A stretch of DNA of 64,000 nucleotides, taken from Methylococcaceae bacterium UBA6146 (GTDB lineage Bacteria > Pseudomonadota > Gammaproteobacteria > Methylococcales > Methylomonadaceae). Of the stretch, positions 54,171 to 62,644 are shown piece by piece. The notes beneath the pieces were generated by a model. The model was not told where the DNA came from. It did no database searches and worked only from the letters and a program-made list of their open reading frames with translations. The translations under genes and the position numbers were made by a program. Positions within the stretch are counted from its first letter, which is position 1. Each line of letters opens with the position of its first letter. The stretch spans positions 218,125-282,124 of the forward strand of contig DIUY01000030.1 of NCBI GenBank assembly GCA_002422395.1. Reading direction: 5' to 3'.

Positions 54171-54694
54171 GTTTTAAGATACCGTGTGTTGATGACATGA
54201 AGCTTGTTTTCAATAAGTGCCCGCAAGATTCTAAATGGAACTGGTTTAGAATAAACGGGGATGCCCCGCAATAACTTGCGGGCATCCTCCATTTCTGTTG
54301 CATCCAAAGCGGCCACAACGATAATATCGAAACGGTTATTGTCTTCCTGGCCACGCAAATGCCGGATCAGCCATACACTGTCCATTTCTGGCATGTGCAA
54401 GTCGGTAATGACTAAATCAAGGGCATGGCGGCCAATTTTTATCAGTCCATCAAAGCCTCGGTTGCCGTCAATAACTACAAAGGCGTTGAGGGGGATTGCC
54501 TGCAATACTGATTTTTGCCCGGGAACTAGGGATTCCACAGCGTTCCTAGGGATGCGCCAATGGCCGGCCGCCCGCAGTCTTCCACGCCGGCAATTTGCCA
54601 TTTTCAACCCACAACTGTACGGTTGACAATGCTCCCCAAGGGTGGCCGCCACCTTGCGCGTAGAAATAAATTCAGATGCTTGCTTCGCCTTCAA
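54167..54694 (-). pseudogene. Decayed HTH (excisionase-type)-receiver gene with compensating frameshifts
   Basis: An open frame of 175 codons starting KQASEFISTRKVAATLG and later RIPRNAVESL and LDLVITDLHMPEMDS. Between these, the sensible HTH sequence (LSTVQLWVENGKLPAWKTAGG) lies in the neighbouring frame. The gene thus shifts out of frame near 54630 and back near 54570. The receiver part lacks its first strand and acidic pocket. The phosphoacceptor region (LVITDLHMPEMD) and the C-terminal Lys-Pro survive. It overlaps the 1441-residue gene start by ATGA, so it was once the first gene of that operon. Confidence 0.7.
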
Positions 54695-54834
54695 TTAGAT
54701 AATCAACATAGGCTAAGTTACTGGGTTTGGCATTATATTCCCAGTTTATAAGCAAAAATAGCGCTTTCAACATTTCCAACATATTCATGATTTTTGGCGG
54801 GACACAATGATTTACACCACTTATTGGCAAGCGT

Positions 54835-55311
54835 ATGACTGACCGCGTCGACCCTGAAACCCGTTCGCGCACGATGGCTGCTATCCGCAGCAAAAATACG
54901 AAACCGGAGAAATGGGTCCGTTCCGCCCTACACAAGCAAGGCTTCCGGTTTCGCCTGCACAATAAAAAATTGCCCGGATCGCCGGATTTGGTGTTACGTA
55001 AGCACCATGCGGTAATATTCATTAACGGCTGTTTTTGGCATCAGCATGAAGGCTGCAAGGCGGCGCATCTGCCAAAAACACGGCAAGCGTTTTGGGGGCT
55101 GAAATTTGCCCGCAATGTGGCGCGTGACCAGAAAGTGCTGTACCAACTTAAAGTGTTGGGTTGGCGGGCGGCGATTGTTTGGGAATGCGGTCTGAAGAAA
55201 AAATGCAGGGATACAACTTTGCAACATTTGGTGGCATGGCTGCACAGCGGCGCAGAGTATTTTGAAATGCCCGTTTATGACGAATTTAGCGACTTAAGTG
55301 ATTATGAATAA
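54835..55311 (+). CDS. vsr: Very short patch repair endonuclease Vsr
   Basis: A 158-residue nicking endonuclease that initiates repair of T:G mismatches made by deamination of 5-methylcytosine. Family motifs are VDPETRSRTMAAIRSKNTKPE, the catalytic LPGSPDLVL (Asp), VIFINGCFWHQHEGC (His and zinc ligands) and PKTRQAFWGLKFARNVARDQK. Vsr normally accompanies a cytosine-5 methyltransferase, and none is in the window. The last five codons and stop overlap repeat C1, which may have replaced the original end. Confidence 0.93.
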   Translation: MTDRVDPETRSRTMAAIRSKNTKPEKWVRSALHKQGFRFRLHNKKLPGSPDLVLRKHHAVIFINGCFWHQHEGCKAAHLPKTRQAFWGLKFARNVARDQKVLYQLKVLGWRAAIVWECGLKKKCRDTTLQHLVAWLHSGAEYFEMPVYDEFSDLSDYE

Positions 55312-55387
55312 GTTTTTCGGCATAAAACGACTGCGCGTCCTTTGAGGACAGGCAGTCGTAGCCCTAAAATTTTTGCGTATGTACTTA
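55295..55387. repeat. Hairpin MITE-like repeat, family C copy 1
   Basis: A 93-base imperfect palindrome running from TAAGTGATTATG to GTATGTACTTA. The two halves pair through ACGACTGC-GTCCT and AGGAC-GCAGTCGT around a three-base loop. A second copy with a large insertion in its loop is at 56771-56975. It overlaps the 3' end of vsr. Confidence 0.75.
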
Positions 55388-55448
55388 TGATTAACCCAAC
55401 GCGATGGTGTATGAACGGTAACGCTCGGATAGGTGGCCGTGACATCAC

Positions 55449-56603
55449 CTATTTTTCAATAATCGCCAACCTGTCTGACTCAATCCCCAGCATCAGTTCG
55501 CCTTTTAACAGGCCGACCAGCTCCCGGCCGGCCATGGTGTAACGCCAGCCGTGCAGCAGCGGACACTCGTCATCTTCATCAGACAACAGCGCTTCCAAGT
55601 CTTTACGGGAAGCTAGGATGCTAGGATTCAGCGAGTTTTCTTCAGCCCTTATTCGGACCAGTGCCGTTAAAATATCCAGGATGGCTTCCTGTTGTTGGGT
55701 TTTTTTTGCCGCTTTTCCATGTTCATGCAACGGGATAGGCGCACGGTTTTTAGCCGCCGTGATCAACTGGCACAGCTCTTTGCCATAGCGGTTAACGATG
55801 CGCTCATTAATTCCCCGTATATTGGCCAATTCACCGACCGTTTCCGGTTGCAACTTGGCTAACTCAAACAGCAGTTCATCACGCAACAACCAATTTTTCG
55901 GCCGGTTTTCGGCCTGTGCGTGCTGTTCGCGCCATTCGGCCAAGGTTTGGATAATTGATAGCTGTTTTCCGGTCAATTTGTTTTTGCCTTTAATTTTAAG
56001 CCAGGCTTTTTCGGGATTAACCTGGTAATGCGTCGGCTCAGAAAGTTCGGCAAAATCCTGTTTTAACCAATCCGCACGACCTAACTGGGTGAGTTTTTCG
56101 GTCATCATCTGATAAATTTGGCATAAATAAATGACATCATCAGCCGCATAATCAATTTCTGCCGAGCTTAAAGGCCGTTTGCTCCAATCCGCACGGGTAT
56201 GCGCTTTGGTCAAATTGACATTTAACAAACTGGAAACCAGCATGGCGTAGCCGGGATTATCCTGAAAACCTAACAAAGGCGCCGCTATTTGCGTGTCAAA
56301 AATAGGTGTGGGCAATTTACCGGTCAATTGATAAAAAATTTCCAGGTCTTGTCGGCTGGAATGGAACACTTTGACAATGGCAGGGTTGTAAATCGCCTCA
56401 AAAAGCATATCCAGTTCAGGCAAGACTATCGGATCAACACAAGCAACCCAATCGGGCGTGGCTATTTGCAGTAGGCAAAACTTAGGGTAATACGTTTTTT
56501 CGCGCAAGAATTCGGTGTCAAGCGCCAGCCATGTGCAGATTTTTATTTGTGCGCATAGCTTGTTCAGTTGTTCAGGGGTGTTTACGTAATTAATGGGGGT
56601 CAT
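55449..56603 (-). CDS. rnd: Ribonuclease D
   Basis: A 384-residue 3'-5' exonuclease that trims tRNA precursors. DEDD-type motifs are WLALDTEFLREKTYYPKFCLLQIA (Exo I), KVFHSSRQDLEIFY (Exo II) and the IDYAADDVIYLCQIY segment (Exo III). An HRDC domain (about 205-290, LAEWREQHAQAENRPKNWLLRDELLFELA) follows. I place the start at the ATG at 56603 (MTPINYVNTPEQL). A longer frame upstream is just translated repeat B3. The promoter must therefore lie in or beyond that repeat, which begins 22 bases upstream. Confidence 0.94.
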   Translation of the reverse strand: MTPINYVNTPEQLNKLCAQIKICTWLALDTEFLREKTYYPKFCLLQIATPDWVACVDPIVLPELDMLFEAIYNPAIVKVFHSSRQDLEIFYQLTGKLPTPIFDTQIAAPLLGFQDNPGYAMLVSSLLNVNLTKAHTRADWSKRPLSSAEIDYAADDVIYLCQIYQMMTEKLTQLGRADWLKQDFAELSEPTHYQVNPEKAWLKIKGKNKLTGKQLSIIQTLAEWREQHAQAENRPKNWLLRDELLFELAKLQPETVGELANIRGINERIVNRYGKELCQLITAAKNRAPIPLHEHGKAAKKTQQQEAILDILTALVRIRAEENSLNPSILASRKDLEALLSDEDDECPLLHGWRYTMAGRELVGLLKGELMLGIESDRLAIIEK

Positions 56604-56625
56604 AGTCAAATGGGTAATCAATAAA

Positions 56626-56737
56626 GGGTAGTGGGTTAAATGTGGTGGTTGGCGTACAAGCCTTCGTTTGTACTGAGGCAAACCAAGGTTTGAGCTCCAG
56701 CTTATCAATGTGCAGCTACAGATTTAACCCACCACCC
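56626..56737 (-). repeat. MITE-like repeat, family B copy 3, in the rnd upstream region
   Basis: A 112-base element; its reverse complement matches B1 almost throughout. Ends on the plus strand are GGGTAGTGGGTTAAAT and ATTTAACCCACCACCC. With C2 it fills the 377-base gap upstream of rnd (56604-56980). Confidence 0.8.
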
Positions 56738-56770
56738 ACTAAAGGAGGCCGCACCACTAAGGTGCGGTCA

Positions 56771-56975
56771 TAAGTAATTATGAATAAGCTTTTCGGTACA
56801 AAACGACTGCGCGTCCTTCACCCTAGAGCCATAGGTATCTACACAAGTTTTATGGGTCGTCATTCCGGCAGGGATTGCCGGAATGACGGTGTCCAAGACT
56901 TGTGTAGATACCTATGCCCTAGGGCGCAAGTAAGGACGGGCAGTCGTAACCCTAAAACTTTTGAGTATGTGCTTA
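56771..56975. repeat. Family C copy 2 with nested palindromic insertion
   Basis: The outer parts (TAAGTAATTATGAATAAG ... GAGTATGTGCTTA) match C1. The loop, three bases in C1, holds about 113 extra bases (56819-56931). That insert is itself palindromic: CATAGGTATCTACACAAGT with its exact complement ACTTGTGTAGATACCTATG. Its centre holds a third hairpin, CGTCATTCCGGCA and TGCCGGAATGACG. Three palindromes are nested one inside another. Confidence 0.8.
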
Positions 56976-56980
56976 AGGAA

Positions 56981-57535
56981 CTAATTAGCCTGCTCTGAAA
57001 GTTGGGCTTCTGGTTTTAGGTGACGTATCTTGCCACGTTGGTTAAGGATGTTGCCGCGTTTTTTATTGCGCATTTTTACCCGTCTAATGTCCAATTTTTG
57101 CTGATTAATTTCTACGGTTTTTAAATGCTGGAATATATCGGGCGGCATGGCATCAGGGAGGTCAATCAGTGTGTACTGGCCACGGATGGATACGTTGGTG
57201 ATGTTGTTTTTATCGACGCCGGACTCTTCAACCAGCACTTTTTTAAGGGCTTCCAGCGTGATTTGGTGTTGGTTGCCGACATCCAAACGGTAGCGGACCA
57301 TTTTAATGCCCGACCGGACAGGAGGTTTTCGTAGGGCTGGCACTGGGGCGCTCTGACTATTTTGGGCCAAATACACTAATGCCGCCGCACATTCTAAAAT
57401 GTCGGCATCCAATTCTGCCGCTATAGCCGCTATTAAAGTGCGCTGCGCCTCCAAGCCCTCATGGGTCAAAATAGATTGCAAACGGGTTTTTAACCGCTGC
57501 GCCTGATCAGGCTCAGGCCGTTCCATTGTGTTCAT
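56981..57535 (-). CDS. Stand-alone DbpA-type RNA-binding domain protein
   Basis: About 184 residues. The region KMVRYRLDVGNQHQITLEALKKVLVEESGVDKNNITNVSIRGQYTLIDLPDAMPPDIFQHLKTVEINQQKLDIRRVK is a DbpA RNA-binding domain (an RRM-like fold), normally the C-terminal module of DEAD-box helicases such as DeaD/CsdA. The helical part before it resembles the CsdA dimerisation segment, but no helicase core is present. The C-terminus is basic (MRNKKRGNILNQRGKIRH). I place the start at ATG 57535; ATG 57526 is also possible. It lies just downstream of surA. Confidence 0.75.
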   Translation of the reverse strand: MNTMERPEPDQAQRLKTRLQSILTHEGLEAQRTLIAAIAAELDADILECAAALVYLAQNSQSAPVPALRKPPVRSGIKMVRYRLDVGNQHQITLEALKKVLVEESGVDKNNITNVSIRGQYTLIDLPDAMPPDIFQHLKTVEINQQKLDIRRVKMRNKKRGNILNQRGKIRHLKPEAQLSEQAN

Positions 57536-57570
57536 GTGTTGTCTGGTTGTTGTTATCCGGCAAATAGCTA

Positions 57571-58878
57571 TCACAGCCTATTTTGGTTGATTTCGACAAA
57601 CGCTTCATCGCGTAAGCGGCGTATCCATAGCTCCGTTTCTTCTTCAATTTTACGTTTGCGGATAGCTTCCCTGACCAGATTTTTGCGGTATTCGGCGCTG
57701 TTATCTTTATTTTCGCGGCCTAAAACCTGAATGAGATGCCAACCAAACTGGGTTTGTACGGGTTCGCTAATTTCGTTAACTTCTAAGGTTGACATGGTTT
57801 CCTCAAAGGGTCTCACCAAATCACCCGGGCTAACCCAATCGAGTGAGCCACCTTTAAGCGCCGAGCCTTTGTCATCCGAATGGGAGCGTGCCAACGCCGC
57901 AAAATCATCGCCATCGGCAATCCGCGCTTTTAATGCCAACAGCCGTTTCCTAGCTTCAGCGTCATCAATTAACTCGTTGGTTTTTATAAGGATATGCCGG
58001 ACTTTCGTTTTTGTGATGACGTGGTTACCTAGTCCCTTCAGTTCCAGCATTTTAACGATATGGAAACCGCTAGGGCTACGGATTGGCTCAGATACAGCGC
58101 CTTCTGCCATGTTTTTAATCACCTCAACAAAGAGGGTCGGTATGTCGCCGATGCCACGCCACCCCAAATCACCACCTTTCAAGGCGTTGTCATCATCTGA
58201 GTGGCTCATTGCGACTTGCTTGAAATCTTCCCCAGCACGTAGCTTTTTAACCAGATCATCGGCTTTGCCAAGCGCTTTTTGTATGTCTGCGGCTGCAGCG
58301 CCTTCCTTAACGGCAATCAAAATATGGCCTAAATGATATTGGATAGCTTCGTCACCGATTTTTTCCTGGGTTTCCATAAAATGTTCGACTTCACGGTCGG
58401 TCACTTTAATGCGCCCGCCTATCTCCCGTGCGCGTAACTGGTTAATGATGATTTCATTACGCATATTATCGAGGAAACCTTTATAAGCGATACCTTGGCG
58501 TTCCAATTCAGCCCTGAAATCATCCAAGCTCATATTATTGCGTTGGGCAATATCCGCCGCAGAACTGTTGAGCATCTCTTCACTGACATTAACGCCAGCG
58601 CGTTCCGCCAATTGCCGCTGTAGTTTGTCGATGATCATTTTTTCCAGCACTTGCTTACGCAGGATAGAGTCGGGCGGCATTTGGGTATTACTGGCTTTTA
58701 TCCGTTGCGCAATAGCCGCCGTTTCTTTCCCCAATTCGCTTTCAAGAATGACATCGTCTTCAACGACAGCAACAATCTCATCAAGCAATTGTGCGCTGGC
58801 CAAAAAACTGCCGGACATTAAACTGATGAACAACACCAAGGGCAGGATCATTTTTTTTATACGTGTTTGCTTAATCAT
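57571..58878 (-). CDS. surA: Periplasmic chaperone and peptidyl-prolyl isomerase SurA
   Basis: A 435-residue outer-membrane-protein chaperone. Signal peptide (to about residue 29, SFLASA), N-terminal chaperone domain (LLDEIVAVVEDDVILESEL), and two parvulin domains (about 175-275, AIQYHLGHILIAVKEG; and 285-385, KVRHILIKTNE). C-terminal helix VREAIRKRKIEEETELWIRRLRDEAFVEI. Its ATG overlaps the lptD stop (ATGA), the conserved lptD-surA operon. The usual pdxA and ksgA do not follow. Confidence 0.96.
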   Translation of the reverse strand: MIKQTRIKKMILPLVLFISLMSGSFLASAQLLDEIVAVVEDDVILESELGKETAAIAQRIKASNTQMPPDSILRKQVLEKMIIDKLQRQLAERAGVNVSEEMLNSSAADIAQRNNMSLDDFRAELERQGIAYKGFLDNMRNEIIINQLRAREIGGRIKVTDREVEHFMETQEKIGDEAIQYHLGHILIAVKEGAAAADIQKALGKADDLVKKLRAGEDFKQVAMSHSDDDNALKGGDLGWRGIGDIPTLFVEVIKNMAEGAVSEPIRSPSGFHIVKMLELKGLGNHVITKTKVRHILIKTNELIDDAEARKRLLALKARIADGDDFAALARSHSDDKGSALKGGSLDWVSPGDLVRPFEETMSTLEVNEISEPVQTQFGWHLIQVLGRENKDNSAEYRKNLVREAIRKRKIEEETELWIRRLRDEAFVEINQNRL

Positions 58879-61538
58879 TTTGCCGGTTTCCGGTAACCAT
58901 AAATACTTGTTGCAAAGAAATCATCGAGTTGCGCGCCAACGCCAGTCAGCCCCTTAAGTTCCACTTGAAAGAATATTCCTGTCTGGTTCGTGCCTTCGAC
59001 AGTCTGGCTGATGTCATTGATGGGCTTATTGATACTGTTAAGGTAACTGCGGCCAATAATGCGGAAACGCCAGCAGCAGTTTTCTTTCTCAAGACCAAAA
59101 AAACCATCCTGAGTTCTGTTGTATAGCCACGAATACTGCCAGCGGCCTACGGCGTACCAGTTGTTATAAATGGGCCAACGGAATGACATGTCGGTTTGGG
59201 TTATATCGTTGCTTTTGTCTGTCACCAGCGGATCATGCCGATATAAATAGCCCAAATTGATCAGCTCGTCAGGCTCATTCATAAAATGCAGCATCGCTTT
59301 GCCCCGTACAAAATCATTTGAATGGGGGTCCCATTGCACACCGCTATCAACGGCAAAATGTTGGGTCAGCTCACTGCCCAACTCAACAACGATGGGCGAG
59401 GCGCTGGCAGTTTCAACCGGAGTGCCAGGCAAATTCAGGGTGACCTCACGGTTACGGAAATAAAATATCTCGCCGATGTTGAGTTTTAAACGCTCCCTAC
59501 CGGTGGCGGGGTCAATCAGGCGCGAGGTAATCGCGACGCTGATCTGGTTGGCGTCTTGTACCCTGTCCGGGCCGCTGAAACGGTTTTCACGGAACAGGCT
59601 ATCAAACCAAAAATCATAAATGGAGGTGTCAAATAACGGTATTTGGCTTTGGTCGATTTTGGGGATATATAAATAAAATAGCCTAGGTTCCAGCGTCTGC
59701 ACTAAAGCGCTGCCGCCAATATCGCGCTCCAAATACATGCCGCTATCAACGGACATAATCGGCAATGTCCTGGAAATGTCAGTGGACGAATCTGCCAATT
59801 GGCTGTTTAAGAAATACTGGGTGTGTTGCAGCGATATTTTAGGCGTCACATAAGAACCCGCAGTCTGCAATGGGAGGCTTAATGATGGCTTGACGTTCAA
59901 ACGTTGGCCGTCGATTAGCGAGCTATGCTGAAAATTGACCGCTTCACTTTCCAGTCCCGCATCGACCGGCATGGGGTTAAAAGCAAAAGCGTGGTTCAAA
60001 TTGAAGTTAACTTGCGGCAAGCGTTTATAGGGAATTTGATTGCCTTTCAGTGACGAGTCGAGGGTCTGGTAACTTTCGACACGGGTGACCAAAGAAACCC
60101 CTTCATCAATATAACTGACATCACCCTGGCTTCTAAGGAAACTGAAATTGGGTGTGCTTAGGGCATTGCCCAGCTCGGCAAAATAATTGTTGTCCGACAC
60201 CGTGTTCAAATCAAGACTGGTGCTGACGTGTTCAGTGAATTGGGTGTTGTGCTTAAGCATCAGATGATGCCTTGATTCGTTTAGCTTATAGTCATCAGGC
60301 ATGTATTGCACACTAGCCTGACCCTTTGTGTTTGAAGTCAAATAACGGAAACTACCACCCAACAAAGCCCCCCGGTCGCCGAAATAGGCGGGGGTCAGCG
60401 TGGCGTCGTAATTAGGGGCGATATTCCAGTAATACGGGACAGACAGATTAAAGCCGCTGTTTTGGGTGCTGCCAAACGAGGGTGCCAAAAATCCGGAAAG
60501 CCTACGGTTATCTACCGGAAACGCCAGATAAGGCGAATAAAACACGGGGACACCTTTAAATTCAACCCAAGCATTTTTGGCGGCCCCTTTGCCGGTCTGC
60601 TTATTCAATTTCAACTCGGACGCATGGACAGCCCAGTCATGATTTCCAGGCCGACAACTGGTGTAAGTGACCCCTGTGTAATGCGATAACAAGGCACTGT
60701 CCCGATAAACCGCTTTAGCACTTCCGCGCAATGGTGTGGCTGCGGAAATAAACAAGGTGTTGCGCAATTTTGCCTGGTCAGTCGCCAGTTTAAGCGAGGC
60801 TGATTCGCTATATAAGGCCAGCTGGTCTTCGCTGTAATAGACATTGCCATGCAAATCCAATGTTTCTGACACACTGTCATAATTGGCCTTGTCAGCCAAC
60901 GCCTGCTGGTCGGCACGGCTCATTTCCACCCGCCCGGAATAATTGCCGATTTCATTGTCGAATATTTCCGAGTAATTCGACTTAACATCCAGGGGCGTTT
61001 CTCGCCTGATTTCCCGAAAGTCGGCCGGCACCACGTTACCCGCCGATTGCACAGTGCAGTTTTCCCAAGGGTCGGCTTTAAGTTTTGAAGTTAACGTGGC
61101 AAATATTTGCTCTTGCTGGTGATCAAATACCGGATCAAGCAAGCCTATATTGAAATCATCCAAGATGTCAGACTCGATTGTTGCGGCTTGGGGCTTTGTT
61201 AACTCAGTGGTGGATGCCGTTGCCACAGGAACTCGCTGTTGCGGTTTGGACGACGGCATCTGGACAGGTTCAGGCTCTTCTATAGGCGCCGCAACAGGCT
61301 GAGGTGCCACAACGGGTTCTATTGCCACCTGAGGCTGCCGTTCCTCGCTTGGCGGGGTAATTGGCGCATTGTCAACCGGCTCAGAATCAACCGATTGCTG
61401 CGTTGCCCCACTTTGGCCACCCAAGCAAACCCACTCGTTGCTGTCTTTGTCCTGCTGGCAAGACCACGCGGCCTGATCAGCAAAGCTGACCGAGGTTGTT
61501 ACTGAAGGCAAAAAAATGAGCAATAAGCGGCGAAGCAT
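58875..61538 (-). CDS. lptD: LPS-assembly protein LptD
   Basis: An 887-residue outer-membrane protein that inserts lipopolysaccharide in the outer leaflet with LptE. Signal peptide (residues 1-20), a Pro/Gln/Val-rich low-complexity linker (about 45-110), an N-terminal OstA/LptA-like jellyroll (about 190-310, including ADQQALADKANYDSVSETLDLHGNVYYSED), and a large C-terminal beta-barrel. It includes the family sequence GVPVFYSPYLAFPVDNRRLSGFLAPSFGS. First gene of lptD-surA and divergent from amgK. Confidence 0.95.
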   Translation of the reverse strand: MLRRLLLIFLPSVTTSVSFADQAAWSCQQDKDSNEWVCLGGQSGATQQSVDSEPVDNAPITPPSEERQPQVAIEPVVAPQPVAAPIEEPEPVQMPSSKPQQRVPVATASTTELTKPQAATIESDILDDFNIGLLDPVFDHQQEQIFATLTSKLKADPWENCTVQSAGNVVPADFREIRRETPLDVKSNYSEIFDNEIGNYSGRVEMSRADQQALADKANYDSVSETLDLHGNVYYSEDQLALYSESASLKLATDQAKLRNTLFISAATPLRGSAKAVYRDSALLSHYTGVTYTSCRPGNHDWAVHASELKLNKQTGKGAAKNAWVEFKGVPVFYSPYLAFPVDNRRLSGFLAPSFGSTQNSGFNLSVPYYWNIAPNYDATLTPAYFGDRGALLGGSFRYLTSNTKGQASVQYMPDDYKLNESRHHLMLKHNTQFTEHVSTSLDLNTVSDNNYFAELGNALSTPNFSFLRSQGDVSYIDEGVSLVTRVESYQTLDSSLKGNQIPYKRLPQVNFNLNHAFAFNPMPVDAGLESEAVNFQHSSLIDGQRLNVKPSLSLPLQTAGSYVTPKISLQHTQYFLNSQLADSSTDISRTLPIMSVDSGMYLERDIGGSALVQTLEPRLFYLYIPKIDQSQIPLFDTSIYDFWFDSLFRENRFSGPDRVQDANQISVAITSRLIDPATGRERLKLNIGEIFYFRNREVTLNLPGTPVETASASPIVVELGSELTQHFAVDSGVQWDPHSNDFVRGKAMLHFMNEPDELINLGYLYRHDPLVTDKSNDITQTDMSFRWPIYNNWYAVGRWQYSWLYNRTQDGFFGLEKENCCWRFRIIGRSYLNSINKPINDISQTVEGTNQTGIFFQVELKGLTGVGAQLDDFFATSIYGYRKPAK

Positions 61539-61651
61539 AAAGGTATCAAATCAAGATTAATGGCGAAATAAAACGTAAATCGCATAAAATGCAGAGGTGC
61601 ATTCTACCTTAAATTTACTAGTGCCAGATAACTAATCTGCCCAACACCATT

Positions 61652-62644
61652 ATGTCTGAAGACTTAAGAACACTCACTTTACTCGACTGGCTTGAAAACG
61701 ATCTTTTACTGGCAGTCAAAACTTTTCAACCGGCTTCTAGTGACGCCAGCTTCAGGCGTTACTATCGGGTGACCACGCCAGAGGGTTCGGTTATTGCCAT
61801 GGATGCGCCACCCGACAAAGAAAAACTGGAACCCTTTATCAAGGTTGCCGGACTCATGGCGCAAGCAGGCATTAATGTCCCGACTATTTTTCAGCAAAAT
61901 CTCGATGATGGTTTTTTGTTGCTGGAAGATTTTGGCAACCAAAGCTTTTTAGACCAACTAAATCCAAACAGCGCCGATGCTTTATATCAAAGCGCCTTCG
62001 ACAGCCTGTTTAAATTGCAAACCCAGACAGTGATAAAAAACAGCCCCCTCCCCCGCTATGATGAAACCCTGCTAGAGCGCGAACTCACTATTTTTGATGA
62101 CTGGTTTCTCAATGGCTTAATGGACATCGACATACCTGAAACACTGTGGGCATCGGTAAAAGCCGAGCTTATCGCCTCGGCATTAACACAACCCGTAACA
62201 TGTGTGCATAGGGATTACCATTCCCGCAATCTTATGGTGTTAGACCATAACTCACCTGGGGTCATTGATTTTCAGGATGCGGTGATAGGCCCGATCACTT
62301 ATGACCTCGTGTCGTTGCTGCGTGATTGCTATATCGCTTGGCCGCAACAACAAGTTGAGCAATGGTTGGAAGCCTATTTTCAACGCTTGCAGCAAGCCTC
62401 ATTGGTCACCTGTGACCTGGACCAGTTTAAACGTTGGTTCGATTTGATGGGGCTACAGCGCCACCTTAAAGCCATCGGGATTTTTTCCCGCCTGCATTTA
62501 AGGGACGGCAAACCGGATTATCTTAACGACATACCGCGCACCTTAAATTACGTCACGGACGTTTGCTCTGGCTATCCCGAACTGGCTGAATTTAATCACT
62601 TTATAAAAGAAAACGTAGCACAAGCGCGGGGATTAACCTCATGA
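61652..62644 (+). CDS. amgK: N-acetylmuramate/N-acetylglucosamine kinase AmgK
   Basis: A 330-residue sugar kinase of the aminoglycoside phosphotransferase fold that phosphorylates MurNAc at the anomeric position, the first step of the MurU recycling route. Motifs are FRRYYRV, LLLEDFGNQSFLDQL, the catalytic VTCVHRDYHSRNLMV (HRDxHxxN), and PGVIDFQDAVIGPITYDLVSLLRD (metal-binding Asp). It overlaps murU by four bases (ATGA). The same grouping next to lptD-surA is known in pseudomonads. Confidence 0.93.
   Translation: MSEDLRTLTLLDWLENDLLLAVKTFQPASSDASFRRYYRVTTPEGSVIAMDAPPDKEKLEPFIKVAGLMAQAGINVPTIFQQNLDDGFLLLEDFGNQSFLDQLNPNSADALYQSAFDSLFKLQTQTVIKNSPLPRYDETLLERELTIFDDWFLNGLMDIDIPETLWASVKAELIASALTQPVTCVHRDYHSRNLMVLDHNSPGVIDFQDAVIGPITYDLVSLLRDCYIAWPQQQVEQWLEAYFQRLQQASLVTCDLDQFKRWFDLMGLQRHLKAIGIFSRLHLRDGKPDYLNDIPRTLNYVTDVCSGYPELAEFNHFIKENVAQARGLTS

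Noticed and set aside
54672..55022. A 116-codon minus-strand open frame opposite vsr
   Set aside because: Antisense to a well-conserved gene; composition reflects the vsr sequence on the other strand.
56604..56708. A 35-residue N-terminal extension of RNase D
   Set aside because: It is translation of repeat B3; the family start is at 56603.
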